Positions 1 to 7,594 are shown, numbered from the stretch's first letter. The stretch: 19,889 bases of DNA from Acidimicrobiia bacterium UBA5794 (GCA_002418265.1 DIDS01000025.1:1-19889); one strand, 5' to 3'. A program made the numbers and translations. Notes: generated by a model from the letters alone, not told the origin.

Positions 1-217
1 CGGGGGCTGCATCTTCGATGGGGAAGGAGAGCACATCCGTTGGACCGATCTTGCCCATGTGCAGCTCATTGAGTTCGGCCATCACCTCGTCGGACACGAA
101 ACGGACGGTCACGGAGCTATCAGGCTCGAGCCCCTCGGCATCGAGGACCGCCTGAGCGAAATCCGCGAGAAGCGTGGCGTCGAATTCGGGACTGCTACCC
201 ACAACCGTGATCGTCAT
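1..217 (-). CDS. ybeY: Endoribonuclease YbeY, N-terminal part (truncated by window start)
   Basis: About 72 N-terminal codons are present and the rest lies beyond base 1. The ATG (217-215) overlaps the TGA of the upstream HD-phosphodiesterase gene in an ATGA junction. The visible protein begins MTITVVGSSPEFD and later carries VMAELNELHMGKIGPTDVLSFP. This matches the YbeY signature in which an LN motif is followed by TDVLSFP. YbeY is a zinc-dependent endoribonuclease acting in 16S rRNA maturation and ribosome quality control. The three metal-binding histidines (HGxLHLxGYDH motif) would be downstream, outside the window, so catalytic competence cannot be judged. The place after phoH is the usual one for ybeY in many bacteria. 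Family assignment is firm despite the truncation. Confidence 0.9.
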   Translation of the reverse strand, partial: MTITVVGSSPEFDATLLADFAQAVLDAEGLEPDSSVTVRFVSDEVMAELNELHMGKIGPTDVLSFPIEDAAP

Positions 218-2487
218 GTGGCTGGGACGTCATCCGATTTTGGAAAGTCGGGATAGTCAACGCGAGCGTGGTAGTAGCCAGAGAGAGCCGAGACAACCTC
301 TGCCTTGATGACCGTCAGCTCGCCGAACGTCAATGCGCAGTCGTCGAATTGCCCGTCATCGAGCTTTTCGGAAACGATGGAGTCCACGAGCTTTGCCAAC
401 CCGATCTCGGTGGGTTGCTCGGATTGTGCATATGCCCGAGCGGCTGCCTCGGTCGCATCAGAAATCATGACAATCGCCATCTCTCGTCGCGTCGGTTTCT
501 CGCCACGGTGCCGAAATGTCTCGGGATCAATGTCTGGATTCTGCTTGAGGGCCTTGTGGTAGAAGTATCGGATGAGGCTCGTTCCATGATGCATTCGGAT
601 TCCGTCAGCAACGTCATCGGGGATTCGGTACTGCTTGGCAAGCTCGAGACCGTCGGGGACGTGCTCCCGGATGATGGTGACGGACTCAACGGGATCCATT
701 TCATCGTGGGGGTTGTAGCCGAGTTGGTTCTCAACGAAATACAGGGGGTTCTCCGTCTTTCCCAAATCGTGATACCACGCCGCGGCTTGTGCAAGGAGCG
801 GATCAGCACCGATTGCACGTGCTGCGCGCCCAGCGAGGGAGCCAACCAGCATGGAGTGGTTGAAGGTTCCTGGTGCTTTTTCCTCAAGCAGTTGGAGCGC
901 AGGGTGGTTCCGATCGAGGAGATCGAGGAGCGACATCGTGGTGGTCACACCGAATGCGGTTTCGAGGAACGACACCAGCCCTTGACCCAGGAATCCACCG
1001 ATGATTGCGCCAATGAGTGCCCAGCCGAATGCTTCAAGGGCGTCGCTGCTTGTCGCGCCTGCAACAAACAAAAGCTCAAGGCCCGCAGCGAGGGGTGCGA
1101 CCACCACAGCGGATCCAAGGACCGACAGCCTCAGCTGTGAGCGTGTTGAGACGCTTGAGACAAAACCAACCGGAACCACAGCGGCGATACCGGCATAGAC
1201 GGTGAAGGCGATGTCTCCCGTAGCAATGGCCGTGAACCCGGCCATCGGGAGTGCCACGAGCAGTGCGGTTCGCTGATCGAACAAGATGGCAGCCATCACT
1301 CCTATCGCCACAGCAGGCACGATGTATCCGATCGGGTGATTGTCCACGGAGGTGACGAGTTCAGGGACCCGAGCAGCCACCGCTGCCAGACCAATGATGA
1401 TCGCAAGAAGCGCCACGTCTCGTGGCCGGTCGAAATGGCTCGGTGCGATGCGCCACAACAAGAAGGCGGCGAGCAGGACGCTGATTGCGGCGACAAGCAC
1501 CATCGCCCACGGTGATACACCGGTTTGAACCTCAGGCTCGTAGAGCTTCAACTCGTCGATTGCGGCAACCTGAACCGTGGTGAGGATGTCTCCCTCATTT
1601 GCGATGACGTCACCAATGGAGAACGAGGTCGTCTGTGTGGGGACCGCTTCTCTGGCCTTCTCCTTGTTGATCGCCCACTGGGCCTCGTCGACTACCTCGT
1701 TGACCTGGAGACGTCGTGCAACGAGCGAGCCAAGCGCCTCACTTGTTGTCGGCACGTCTTCTTCGGGAATCCCAACGATTGAGATCGGTGGCCTCGTCGC
1801 TGAGGACAGATACTTGCTCTGGACGGCGTTGAGCTCGTTGTCTCTGATGCCGTTCGTAAGCTCGGTTGTGGCCCAACCGATCGCGGTACTTTGCATGGCA
1901 GGGAACACCGATGTCTCACCTTGAGCGACTCGGTCGAGATCCTTGTCGTGGAGCTCGACGAATTGGGCGATGGTCGGTTCCGTAAGAATGGCGTGCGTCG
2001 CCATGAGCCGTGATACCTGATCTTCGGCATCTCGGCGCGGCAGGGTCGTTGTGGTGGTTGTGGGAGGAAGCGTCGTCGTCGGCGAGCTTGATGTCGTCGT
2101 CTCGCCAGCGGCGGTCGTGGGTGGAGCGGCGGTTGTTGTCGTGGTTGGAGGAGGTGCAGGAAGGAACGCTCCCTTTTCAAGATCGGAGAAGAACACCGCA
2201 ATATCCGTAAGCACGTTCTGGGAGGTCGCCTGGTTGATCGTGTAGGGAGCCTCCTCGTTGATCTCCGCGACCTTTCGGGCCTCTTCCGTCTTCTCGGCAT
2301 CGGGGAACTCGGAGGTCGACCGGTCGGCGACGAAATCCTGGGGCGATGGGTGACCGACCGCGATCTCGGGTGGAACCGTCGTCACCTGCTGGTAGCCAAG
2401 AACCAGAACCACCGATGTGACAACAACGGTCACGATCAAAATGAGGATGTTGACCGCGGTCTTGTTGCGATCAATGAAGGCAGTCAT
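214..2487 (-). CDS. pgpH: 7TM-HD family cyclic-dinucleotide phosphodiesterase (PgpH/YqfF type)
   Basis: A 757-residue membrane protein. A signal-anchor helix lies at about residues 11-31, followed by an extracytoplasmic 7TMR-HDED-type region. A multi-span membrane block covers about 325-520, and a C-terminal cytoplasmic HD domain follows. The HD metal ligands are visible: H544 (FNHSMLVG), H573-D574 (YHDLGK) and H633-H634 (MHHGTS). Characterised members of this architecture (Listeria PgpH) hydrolyse c-di-AMP to pApA; that this protein does so is inferred from family. An unusual Thr/Pro/Ala-rich low-complexity stretch interrupts the extracellular part at residues 111-150. The start ATG overlaps the phoH stop (ATGA) and the stop overlaps the ybeY start, so phoH, this gene and ybeY are probably translated as a coupled unit. 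Membrane spans were judged by eye. Confidence 0.9.
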   Translation of the reverse strand: MTAFIDRNKTAVNILILIVTVVVTSVVLVLGYQQVTTVPPEIAVGHPSPQDFVADRSTSEFPDAEKTEEARKVAEINEEAPYTINQATSQNVLTDIAVFFSDLEKGAFLPAPPPTTTTTAAPPTTAAGETTTSSSPTTTLPPTTTTTTLPRRDAEDQVSRLMATHAILTEPTIAQFVELHDKDLDRVAQGETSVFPAMQSTAIGWATTELTNGIRDNELNAVQSKYLSSATRPPISIVGIPEEDVPTTSEALGSLVARRLQVNEVVDEAQWAINKEKAREAVPTQTTSFSIGDVIANEGDILTTVQVAAIDELKLYEPEVQTGVSPWAMVLVAAISVLLAAFLLWRIAPSHFDRPRDVALLAIIIGLAAVAARVPELVTSVDNHPIGYIVPAVAIGVMAAILFDQRTALLVALPMAGFTAIATGDIAFTVYAGIAAVVPVGFVSSVSTRSQLRLSVLGSAVVVAPLAAGLELLFVAGATSSDALEAFGWALIGAIIGGFLGQGLVSFLETAFGVTTTMSLLDLLDRNHPALQLLEEKAPGTFNHSMLVGSLAGRAARAIGADPLLAQAAAWYHDLGKTENPLYFVENQLGYNPHDEMDPVESVTIIREHVPDGLELAKQYRIPDDVADGIRMHHGTSLIRYFYHKALKQNPDIDPETFRHRGEKPTRREMAIVMISDATEAAARAYAQSEQPTEIGLAKLVDSIVSEKLDDGQFDDCALTFGELTVIKAEVVSALSGYYHARVDYPDFPKSDDVPAT
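2038..2157 (-). repeat. Thr/Pro-rich low-complexity coding segment in the PgpH-like protein
   Basis: This segment encodes residues 111-150 of the 7TM-HD protein, a run built from Thr, Pro, Ala and Ser, including PPTTTTTTLP and APPPTTTTTA. On the plus strand it appears as degenerate gtcgtcgtg-type triplets. It sits in the predicted extracytoplasmic domain and probably forms a flexible linker. Confidence 0.8.
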
Positions 2488-3458
2488 GATCGTTGCTGCG
2501 ATTCGTACTTGGCGTACGCCTCCACGATCGCCGCGACAATGCGGTGGCGAACAACGTCATCGCCGGTGAGTTCAATGAATCCAACCCCTGGTACCCGGCG
2601 CAGCACATTCCGCACGACGGTCAGGCCCGATGGTCTCCCATCGGCAAGATCCATTTGGGTCACGTCACCGGTGACGATCATCTTGGAGTTGAAGCCGAGG
2701 CGGGTCAGGAACATCTTCATCTGCTCGGGTGTCGTGTTCTGTGCCTCGTCGAGAACCACGAATGCATCGTTGAAGGTGCGCCCCCGCATGTACGCGAGCG
2801 GTGCGATCTCAATCGTCCCCTGGTCGATCAAACGGCTCGTCTCTTGGGGTCCGAGCATCTCATAGAGCGCGTCGTAGAGCGGTCGAAGATATGGATCAAC
2901 CTTCGCCGCGAGGTCCCCAGGGAGAAACCCCAGGCGTTCACCCGCTTCGACAGCAGGGCGGGACAGGATGATGCGTCTGACAGAGCCCGACACCAGTGCC
3001 TCAACGGCACACGCCATGGCAAGGTACGTCTTTCCGGTGCCTGCGGGACCGATCCCGAAAACCATCGTGTTCTGGCGAATCGAGTCAACGTAGCCCTTCT
3101 GACCGAGTGTTTTGGCTCGGACGACCTTGCCCCGGCCGACGGCGATGGAATCCGTGAAGACGCCAGACGGCTTGGGGACGTCTGAGCGCACCATCGAAAT
3201 GACCCGATCCACACGGTCAGCGTCGAGCGACTGCCCTTCCTGGACAAGGACGAGTAACTCCTCGATGACCGTGTGAGCCATGGCAACCTCAGCATCGTCA
3301 CCGACAAAGTCGATCTCATTACCGCGGGCGACAAGGCGCGCGCGTGGGAACGCGTTTTCCACGCGTTTGAGGTGCGCATCCCGATTCCCCAATAGTTCGA
3401 TCATCAAATGGTTGGACGGAACGCGCACCCGTGAGTCTGTATCAGGTGGATAGGTCAA
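2484..3458 (-). CDS. phoH: PhoH family ATPase
   Basis: A 324-residue P-loop protein. An N-terminal region with a KH-like small domain (about residues 14-70, containing LLGNRDAHLKRVE and ARGNEIDFVG) precedes the PhoH ATPase domain. Walker A is GPAGTGKT (137-144) and Walker B is VVLDEAQN (234-241). PhoH proteins are ATP-binding and probably act in RNA metabolism; the exact role is unsettled, but phoH is commonly linked to ybeY, as here. The start chosen is a TTG at 3458-3456: a TAG lies two codons upstream in frame and the N-terminus aligns from there. A GTG ten codons further in (VRVPSNHL) is the alternative. No strong Shine-Dalgarno sits close to the TTG. The stop overlaps the next gene by ATGA. 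A 262-bp gap with a hairpin repeat separates it from the bldD-like gene, so it may have its own promoter. Confidence 0.93.
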   Translation of the reverse strand: MTYPPDTDSRVRVPSNHLMIELLGNRDAHLKRVENAFPRARLVARGNEIDFVGDDAEVAMAHTVIEELLVLVQEGQSLDADRVDRVISMVRSDVPKPSGVFTDSIAVGRGKVVRAKTLGQKGYVDSIRQNTMVFGIGPAGTGKTYLAMACAVEALVSGSVRRIILSRPAVEAGERLGFLPGDLAAKVDPYLRPLYDALYEMLGPQETSRLIDQGTIEIAPLAYMRGRTFNDAFVVLDEAQNTTPEQMKMFLTRLGFNSKMIVTGDVTQMDLADGRPSGLTVVRNVLRRVPGVGFIELTGDDVVRHRIVAAIVEAYAKYESQQRS

Positions 3459-3514
3459 GACCTACGGTTCCTGTCTCCTGGTAGATGCGGAAGCGCTCAA
3501 TGAGCGTGTCGGGG

Positions 3515-3520
3515 AGTATA
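3515..3520 (-). promoter_or_regulatory. Possible -10 element for phoH
   Basis: Read on the minus strand, TATACT lies about 57 nt upstream of the TTG start of phoH and downstream of the hairpin repeat. It is a close match to the sigma-70-type -10 consensus, but no recognisable -35 hexamer occurs at 16-18 bp. This is only a candidate for an independent phoH-pgpH-ybeY transcript. Confidence 0.3.
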
Positions 3521-3556
3521 TCCCGCATGCCCCTGTAGGACGGGGAAGCTTGGATG

Positions 3557-3632
3557 ACCGTTCCCCCTTCAGGGGGAACAGGCGAGTCTTCGAGCCAAGG
3601 GGGCGCGCGAGCCCGCGAGCCCCGTCTTCCAG
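3557..3632. repeat. 76-bp dispersed hairpin repeat, copy 1
   Basis: The unit begins with a perfect 8-bp inverted repeat, gttcccccttcagggggaac (3560-3579, loop ttca). An imperfect GC-rich tail follows (gggggcgcgcgagcccgcga core). It matches 11311-11386 at 74 of 76 positions with no gap. It occupies the intergenic gap (3459-3720) between the bldD-like gene and phoH, in which I see no credible gene. The hairpin is not followed by a T-run on either strand, so it is not a classical intrinsic terminator, although it could affect readthrough or mRNA stability. Confidence 0.9.
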
Positions 3633-3720
3633 CGTGCGGGCGAACCATGACCGATGGCCGACCGGAAGGAGAGGAGAGCACGCGAGGCAGGTGGTCTCCC
3701 GTCGTTTGACAGAGGTCCGT

Positions 3721-4167
3721 TCAACGTTTGAGTTGGGCGACCAGCTCGGCGTCGGTGGTGTCGAGCAACATGGCGAGCATTGCGACATCTGAGCCGCGGA
3801 TCGTCAGAACCCTACCGTTGAAGTCCTGGCGTTGAACCTGGATCTTCTTGAGAAAGCGATCAATGACATCACCGAGGCTGTCCGGAAGTCGCTCGACACG
3901 GGTGAGGTCGATCGTGACGCCCTCAGATGCGAGAACAGCGGTCATCGTGTTGTCGTCTTCGGGGAGTAGTTGGTTGACGGGGACCTCGTAGCACATGGCA
4001 AGTCGATGCAGTCTTGGGAGGGACACGGACCGCTCGCCCCGCTCGTACGCACCGAGTACCGCAGCCTTGAATTCGCCGTCGGTCGCTCGGTGGACGTCTT
4101 GGAGCGACATCTCGCGCTGGAGCCTGATCGCTCGCAGTCGCTCACCGACCTTCACGTTGTAGTCCAT
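3721..4167 (-). CDS. bldD: BldD-family transcriptional regulator with c-di-GMP-binding signature
   Basis: A 148-residue protein. An N-terminal XRE-type helix-turn-helix domain (residues 5-70) contains LRAIRLQREMSLQDV, LGAYERGERSVSL and YEVPVNQLLPE, closely resembling actinobacterial BldD. The C-terminal domain carries R113-Q-D115, then eight residues, then R124-G-S-D127. This reproduces the RxD-x8-RxxD motif by which Streptomyces BldD binds c-di-GMP and dimerises. Ligand binding here is inferred. Streptomyces BldD represses developmental genes; the target genes in this organism are unknown. The start chosen is the ATG at 4167, six codons inside an in-frame GTG, because GGAGGAGCG directly precedes it. 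The gene has a well-formed promoter and a possible self-operator upstream. It lies between dnaJ and phoH, separated from both by intergenic DNA, so it appears to be its own unit. Confidence 0.9.
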   Translation of the reverse strand: MDYNVKVGERLRAIRLQREMSLQDVHRATDGEFKAAVLGAYERGERSVSLPRLHRLAMCYEVPVNQLLPEDDNTMTAVLASEGVTIDLTRVERLPDSLGDVIDRFLKKIQVQRQDFNGRVLTIRGSDVAMLAMLLDTTDAELVAQLKR

Positions 4168-4212
4168 CGCTCCTCCGCCCGTCACCCCAAGCCACCGAAA
4201 GTGCAGAAAACA

Positions 4213-4225
4213 ACACTCTCCGTCA
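4213..4225 (-). promoter_or_regulatory. Candidate BldD operator at the bldD promoter
   Basis: On the minus strand the site reads TGACGGAGAGTGT. The Streptomyces BldD box is TNAC-N5-GTNA, so five of six specified bases match; the final A is T here. The site starts just after the predicted -10 element and spans the expected transcription start, where a repressor could block initiation. Autorepression is known for Streptomyces bldD. The short degenerate motif makes a chance match possible. Confidence 0.35.
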
Positions 4226-4227
4226 CC

Positions 4228-4256
4228 ATTTTAGGGGTGGACCCCGGGTACGGCAA
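4228..4256 (-). promoter_or_regulatory. Promoter of the bldD-like gene
   Basis: On the minus strand, TTGCCG (4256-4251) and TAAAAT (4233-4228) are separated by exactly 17 bp. They match the sigma-70-type consensus at four of six and five of six positions. Transcription would begin near 4221, giving a leader of about 54 nt that ends in a strong ribosome-binding site (GGAGGAGCG) before the ATG at 4167. Confidence 0.6.
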
Positions 4257-4289
4257 TACTATAGCTTTGCCGTTGCCCGCGCAGGGCCT

Positions 4290-5390
4290 TCATCGTCTGA
4301 AGATGCCACGCTTTTTCGCCGATGGCGCCTCACCGCGGAGGTCTGCGTAGGAACGGAGAATCTCCTCCTGTTGGCCATCAAGATCGGTCGGGACCGCCAC
4401 CTCGATATGGACGAGCAAGTCTCCTCTCCCGCGTCGTTGCAGGTGGGGAACGCCCTTCTTGCCGAGCCGGTAGACCGTCTCTGGCTGGGTGCCGGCAGGG
4501 ACATCAAGGGTCTCGGTCTCCCCGTCAAGGAGCGGTACGTCGATCTCGGCTCCAAACACGGCCTCGGTGAACCCGATGGTCACACGATGGTGAAGATCAT
4601 CCCCAACGCGTTGATACCGTGCATCGTCCTTGACGCGAATCTCAACATAGGCATCACCAGCGGGTGCGTTCCGTTGCCCTGCACCCCCCTTCCCCGTCAG
4701 CCTGAGACGCGTGCCGGTGTCGACGCCTTCGGGCACCTCAACGGTCAGGGTGCGCTCCCCGGCGTGTCTTCCGTCTCCGTGGCACGTTTCGCATGGGTCG
4801 TCGATCCGATTCCCCGTTCCTGAGCAATCCCTGCATTCCTGCACAGACATCATCGTTCCGAGCATGGTCTGGCGAGCCGCCTGGACACGCCCCTGTCCAC
4901 CGCATGTCGAACAGGTGATTGGCGTGGTTCCCGGCGCTGTACCCACCCCGTCGCATGTCTGGCACTGAACGGCAGCCCTGAAATGCACCTCACGCTCGAC
5001 ACCGAATGCGGCCTCCGCGAGTTCGAGATCCAGCCGAATGGCGACATCCTGACCTCGTGCCGGACCACGTCTGCCACCCCCACCGAACCCGCCACCGAAC
5101 CCGCCACCGAACCCGCCACCAAAGAACTGCTGAAGGATGTCCTCAAGTCCACCAAACTGGCTGAAGAGATCCTGCCCACCGAATGTCTCACCGCGGTCGT
5201 ACCGCGCACGTTTTTGGTTGTCTGACAGAACCTCATATGCCTCTGCGATGTCACGAAACCGTTCCTCGGCGGTTGGATCGTCGGGATTGGCGTCGGGATG
5301 GGTGTCACGTGCGAGCGCGCGGAATGCCTTCTTGATCTCGTCTGCGGTGGCTTCGCGTGAAACCCCCAAGATGTCGTAATAATCCTTCAT
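4290..5390 (-). CDS. dnaJ: Chaperone DnaJ (type I Hsp40)
   Basis: A 366-residue type I Hsp40 with all canonical parts. The J domain occupies residues 1-70 with HPD at 31-33. A Gly/Phe region (about 79-106) includes three GFGG repeats. The zinc-binding domain has four CxxCxGxG motifs starting at C143, C160, C186 and C200. A C-terminal substrate-binding domain follows. It stimulates DnaK ATPase and delivers unfolded clients in the cytoplasm. The ATG overlaps the hrcA stop (ATGA), so it is probably coupled to hrcA. The hrcA-dnaJ order without dnaK or grpE matches the second actinobacterial dnaJ locus (dnaJ2 of mycobacteria), which implies that dnaK-grpE is elsewhere. No T-rich terminator follows; only a short GCCC/GGGC stem is present between the stop and the next promoter. 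Confidence 0.97.
   Translation of the reverse strand: MKDYYDILGVSREATADEIKKAFRALARDTHPDANPDDPTAEERFRDIAEAYEVLSDNQKRARYDRGETFGGQDLFSQFGGLEDILQQFFGGGFGGGFGGGFGGGGRRGPARGQDVAIRLDLELAEAAFGVEREVHFRAAVQCQTCDGVGTAPGTTPITCSTCGGQGRVQAARQTMLGTMMSVQECRDCSGTGNRIDDPCETCHGDGRHAGERTLTVEVPEGVDTGTRLRLTGKGGAGQRNAPAGDAYVEIRVKDDARYQRVGDDLHHRVTIGFTEAVFGAEIDVPLLDGETETLDVPAGTQPETVYRLGKKGVPHLQRRGRGDLLVHIEVAVPTDLDGQQEEILRSYADLRGEAPSAKKRGIFRR
5081..5120. repeat. 12-bp tandem repeat encoding the DnaJ Gly/Phe linker
   Basis: Three exact copies of caccgaacccgc and a partial fourth lie in tandem within dnaJ. On the coding strand they encode repeated Gly-Gly-Phe-Gly units of the G/F region. Exact copies point to recent slippage or homogenisation, so the copy number may vary between strains. 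Confidence 0.85.
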
Positions 5391-6385
5391 TCATCAGCTC
5401 CGAGTTGGTCTCCGAGACCCTCAGACACCTCTTCGACCACTCTGATCGTTCGCCGATAGTCCATACGCATCGGGCCGATCACACCAATCCGACCCGTGCG
5501 GCCCGAAGCCATCTCATAGGTGGTCGACACAACAGCGAGGTCATCGACGTTGCCAAGATCCGGCCCGAACCGCACATGGGTACCTTCGGTGTCATCACTC
5601 ATGAGATCAACCAGGGCCGCCTGCTGATCGATGAGGCCAAGGAGTTGTTGCACCATGGTGAGGTCGTTCCACAGAGAGGCCATCTGGGCAGTTCCCCCAA
5701 CGTAGACCTCACGCTGATGATCGCCAGCCGTTGCGAGCTGGCGGGTCACGGGGGCAACAACACGTCGAACAACAGCTGACAGGTCAGACATGACAAGATG
5801 ATCCTCAACGGAGTCCTCAAGGGTCTTGCCCTCATAGGCTGCGGCAATCAGGCGCTCGGCGGCTGTGAGCGCCTCATCGTCAGGAACCACACCGATATCG
5901 ACAAACTCTTGGTGCACGCGTCCGTTGTCGGCAACGGCCACGGCAAGAACAACAGTTCCTCCCAAGGGGATCAGCCTGACCTCCTTGATCGTGTCGGTGA
6001 CCGATCCGGGTCCGACCACGACGGCCGGGTAGGTCGTGAGATCGCTGACGAAGGTCGAAGTCTCCTTGAGGAGTTCCGAGATCTGGCGATGGACATCGAG
6101 GAAGAACGAATCGATGCGATCCCGGGTGCCTTCTCGCAGCTTCATCGGAGCGAGGTTGTCGACATAGAATCGATAGCCCTGATGGGTTGGAACCCGTCCC
6201 GAAGAGGTGTGGGGCTGCTCAACGAATCCATAGGATTCAAGGCGCGCAAGATCGTTGCGTACCGTTGCAGAGCTCACATCGAGGCCGCTGCGCTTGAGCA
6301 CCGATTGCGAGCTCACCGGCTCTCCTGTACGGATGTACTCCTCGACAAGAGCCTTGAGAATCTGGGATGGTCGATCGTCGAGCAT
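5387..6385 (-). CDS. hrcA: Heat-inducible transcription repressor HrcA
   Basis: A 332-residue protein with the HrcA hallmark N-terminus: LDDRPSQILKALVEEYIRTG, then EPVSSQSVL, then a winged-helix segment (ATVRNDLARLESYGFVEQPH, about residues 40-60) and SSGRVPTHQGYRFYVD. The GAF-like and dimerisation regions follow. HrcA represses chaperone genes by binding CIRCE inverted repeats and loses activity on heat shock. No CIRCE (TTAGCACTC-N9-GAGTGCTAA) is present in the window, so its targets, normally groE or dnaK loci, are elsewhere. The start at 6385 is nine bases after the hemW stop with only a weak, very close AAGG, which suggests translation coupled to hemW. The stop overlaps the dnaJ start. 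Confidence 0.96.
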   Translation of the reverse strand: MLDDRPSQILKALVEEYIRTGEPVSSQSVLKRSGLDVSSATVRNDLARLESYGFVEQPHTSSGRVPTHQGYRFYVDNLAPMKLREGTRDRIDSFFLDVHRQISELLKETSTFVSDLTTYPAVVVGPGSVTDTIKEVRLIPLGGTVVLAVAVADNGRVHQEFVDIGVVPDDEALTAAERLIAAAYEGKTLEDSVEDHLVMSDLSAVVRRVVAPVTRQLATAGDHQREVYVGGTAQMASLWNDLTMVQQLLGLIDQQAALVDLMSDDTEGTHVRFGPDLGNVDDLAVVSTTYEMASGRTGRIGVIGPMRMDYRRTIRVVEEVSEGLGDQLGADE

Positions 6386-6394
6386 CCTTGGAAG

Positions 6395-7594
6395 TTAGCA
6401 ATCGGCAGCCGAGACTGATGACGCTTCTCGCACCACGGCATCGGTGAGCATCGGCTTGTACACGACCAGGCGACCGCCAGAGAGTCCCATCACACCCGCG
6501 TCGATCAACCTCTTCCCCTCGCGAGACTCAACGAAGTGCGTCGCGGTATCCGTCAGCACCGCTCCACAGGCAAGGCGGAGTCCGAGCATCAATGCGTCTC
6601 GCTCGGATGCTGCAGCGCCGAGCGTCTCGGAACCAAGCCGGGGACGCTCACCGGCTTCCACCGCTTCGAGGTACCGATCGATTCGTCTGTGGTTGCGTGA
6701 GCGCACACGCCCGATGTGATCGTGGGCACCGAGTCCGAACGCGACGTACTCGCCATTCCCCCAGGTCGAGAGGTTGTAGCGACACGCATGCCCGTCCCGC
6801 GCATGGTTCGACACCTCGTATCGGATGATGCCTACCGCTTGAGCCTTCTCCACGAAGTACTCGTAGCGGTCCGCCTGGACATCGTCGTCGGGCGCGGGGG
6901 CACCGGCCCGCACCTCTCTCGAGAGTTGCGTGCCCGGTTCAACGGTCAGGGAGTAGGTGGAGACATGATCTGGATCAAGAGAAAGCGCACGTTCCACCGA
7001 GGTTTGCCACGACTCGTCAGACTCGCCAGGATGTCCAAAGATGAGGTCGATCGAAACCGAGCGAAACCCGACGGCACGTGCTGATGCGACCGTCGATGCA
7101 ATGGTGTCGGCGGTGTGGTTCCTCCCAAGCGATGACAGGACGTGGTCGTCAAACGATTGGGCTCCGATCGAAACACGGGTGAAGCCTCCCTCAACAAGCC
7201 CGGCGGCCAAACTCTCGGTCCAATCCTCGGGATTCGCCTCAAGGGATATCTCGGCGCCGCCGCGGGTGGAGAAACGGGTCTCAAGAGACTCGACAATGGA
7301 TGCGAGTTGCTCAGGAGCCAGCCGGGTCGGTGTGCCGCCACCGAAGTTGATTGCATCAAGCGGACCGATCCCCGACTCCATCTCGATCTCGGCGAGAACC
7401 GCATCGACATAACGTTCGACACTCGATCGGCCTTCTACCGATTCGTCAACGATCGCAAAATCGCAGTATGGACAGCGTCGCAGACAAAACGGAATATGGA
7501 CATACGCAGATTTCCAGAGCGTTGCTGCGTCAGCAAGATCAGCGCTGTCTGGTCGCATTGCTGCGGCATCCGCGGATGTGGGGAGGCTATTCAT
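6395..7594 (-). CDS. hemW: HemW-like heme chaperone (coproporphyrinogen III oxidase-like radical SAM protein)
   Basis: About 399 residues from the chosen start. The radical-SAM cluster motif is C37-x3-C41-x2-C44 (FCLRRCPYCDF), with GGGTP at 85-89 and a C-terminal HemN-C-like region. The lack of the extended N-terminus and the short length fit HemW rather than oxygen-independent coproporphyrinogen oxidase HemN. HemW binds heme and is thought to insert it into respiratory proteins. The reading frame is open further upstream, to 7639, but the ATG at 7594 overlaps the lepA stop by eight bases (ATGAATAG) and gives the family's usual length. An ATG at 7558 is another possibility. The gene follows lepA and precedes hrcA in what looks like one transcript. 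Confidence 0.93.
   Translation of the reverse strand: MNSLPTSADAAAMRPDSADLADAATLWKSAYVHIPFCLRRCPYCDFAIVDESVEGRSSVERYVDAVLAEIEMESGIGPLDAINFGGGTPTRLAPEQLASIVESLETRFSTRGGAEISLEANPEDWTESLAAGLVEGGFTRVSIGAQSFDDHVLSSLGRNHTADTIASTVASARAVGFRSVSIDLIFGHPGESDESWQTSVERALSLDPDHVSTYSLTVEPGTQLSREVRAGAPAPDDDVQADRYEYFVEKAQAVGIIRYEVSNHARDGHACRYNLSTWGNGEYVAFGLGAHDHIGRVRSRNHRRIDRYLEAVEAGERPRLGSETLGAAASERDALMLGLRLACGAVLTDTATHFVESREGKRLIDAGVMGLSGGRLVVYKPMLTDAVVREASSVSAADC

Noticed and set aside
268..1140. Plus-strand open frame (290 codons) opposite the PgpH-like gene
   Set aside because: Antisense shadow of a well-supported HD phosphodiesterase; its composition is not protein-like and it has no family motif.
3560..3579. 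Intrinsic terminator for the bldD-like gene
   Set aside because: The hairpin is strong but no U-run follows on the minus strand, and the same unit recurs elsewhere as a repeat. A terminator role is possible but not supported.
3442..3788. Minus-strand open frames through the bldD/phoH gap
   Set aside because: They run through the hairpin repeat and overlap phoH or bldD; Arg/Pro-rich sequence without motifs is expected from GC-rich repeats.
4257..4289. Terminator after dnaJ
   Set aside because: Only a four-base GCCC/GGGC stem with no T-run is present; too weak to annotate.
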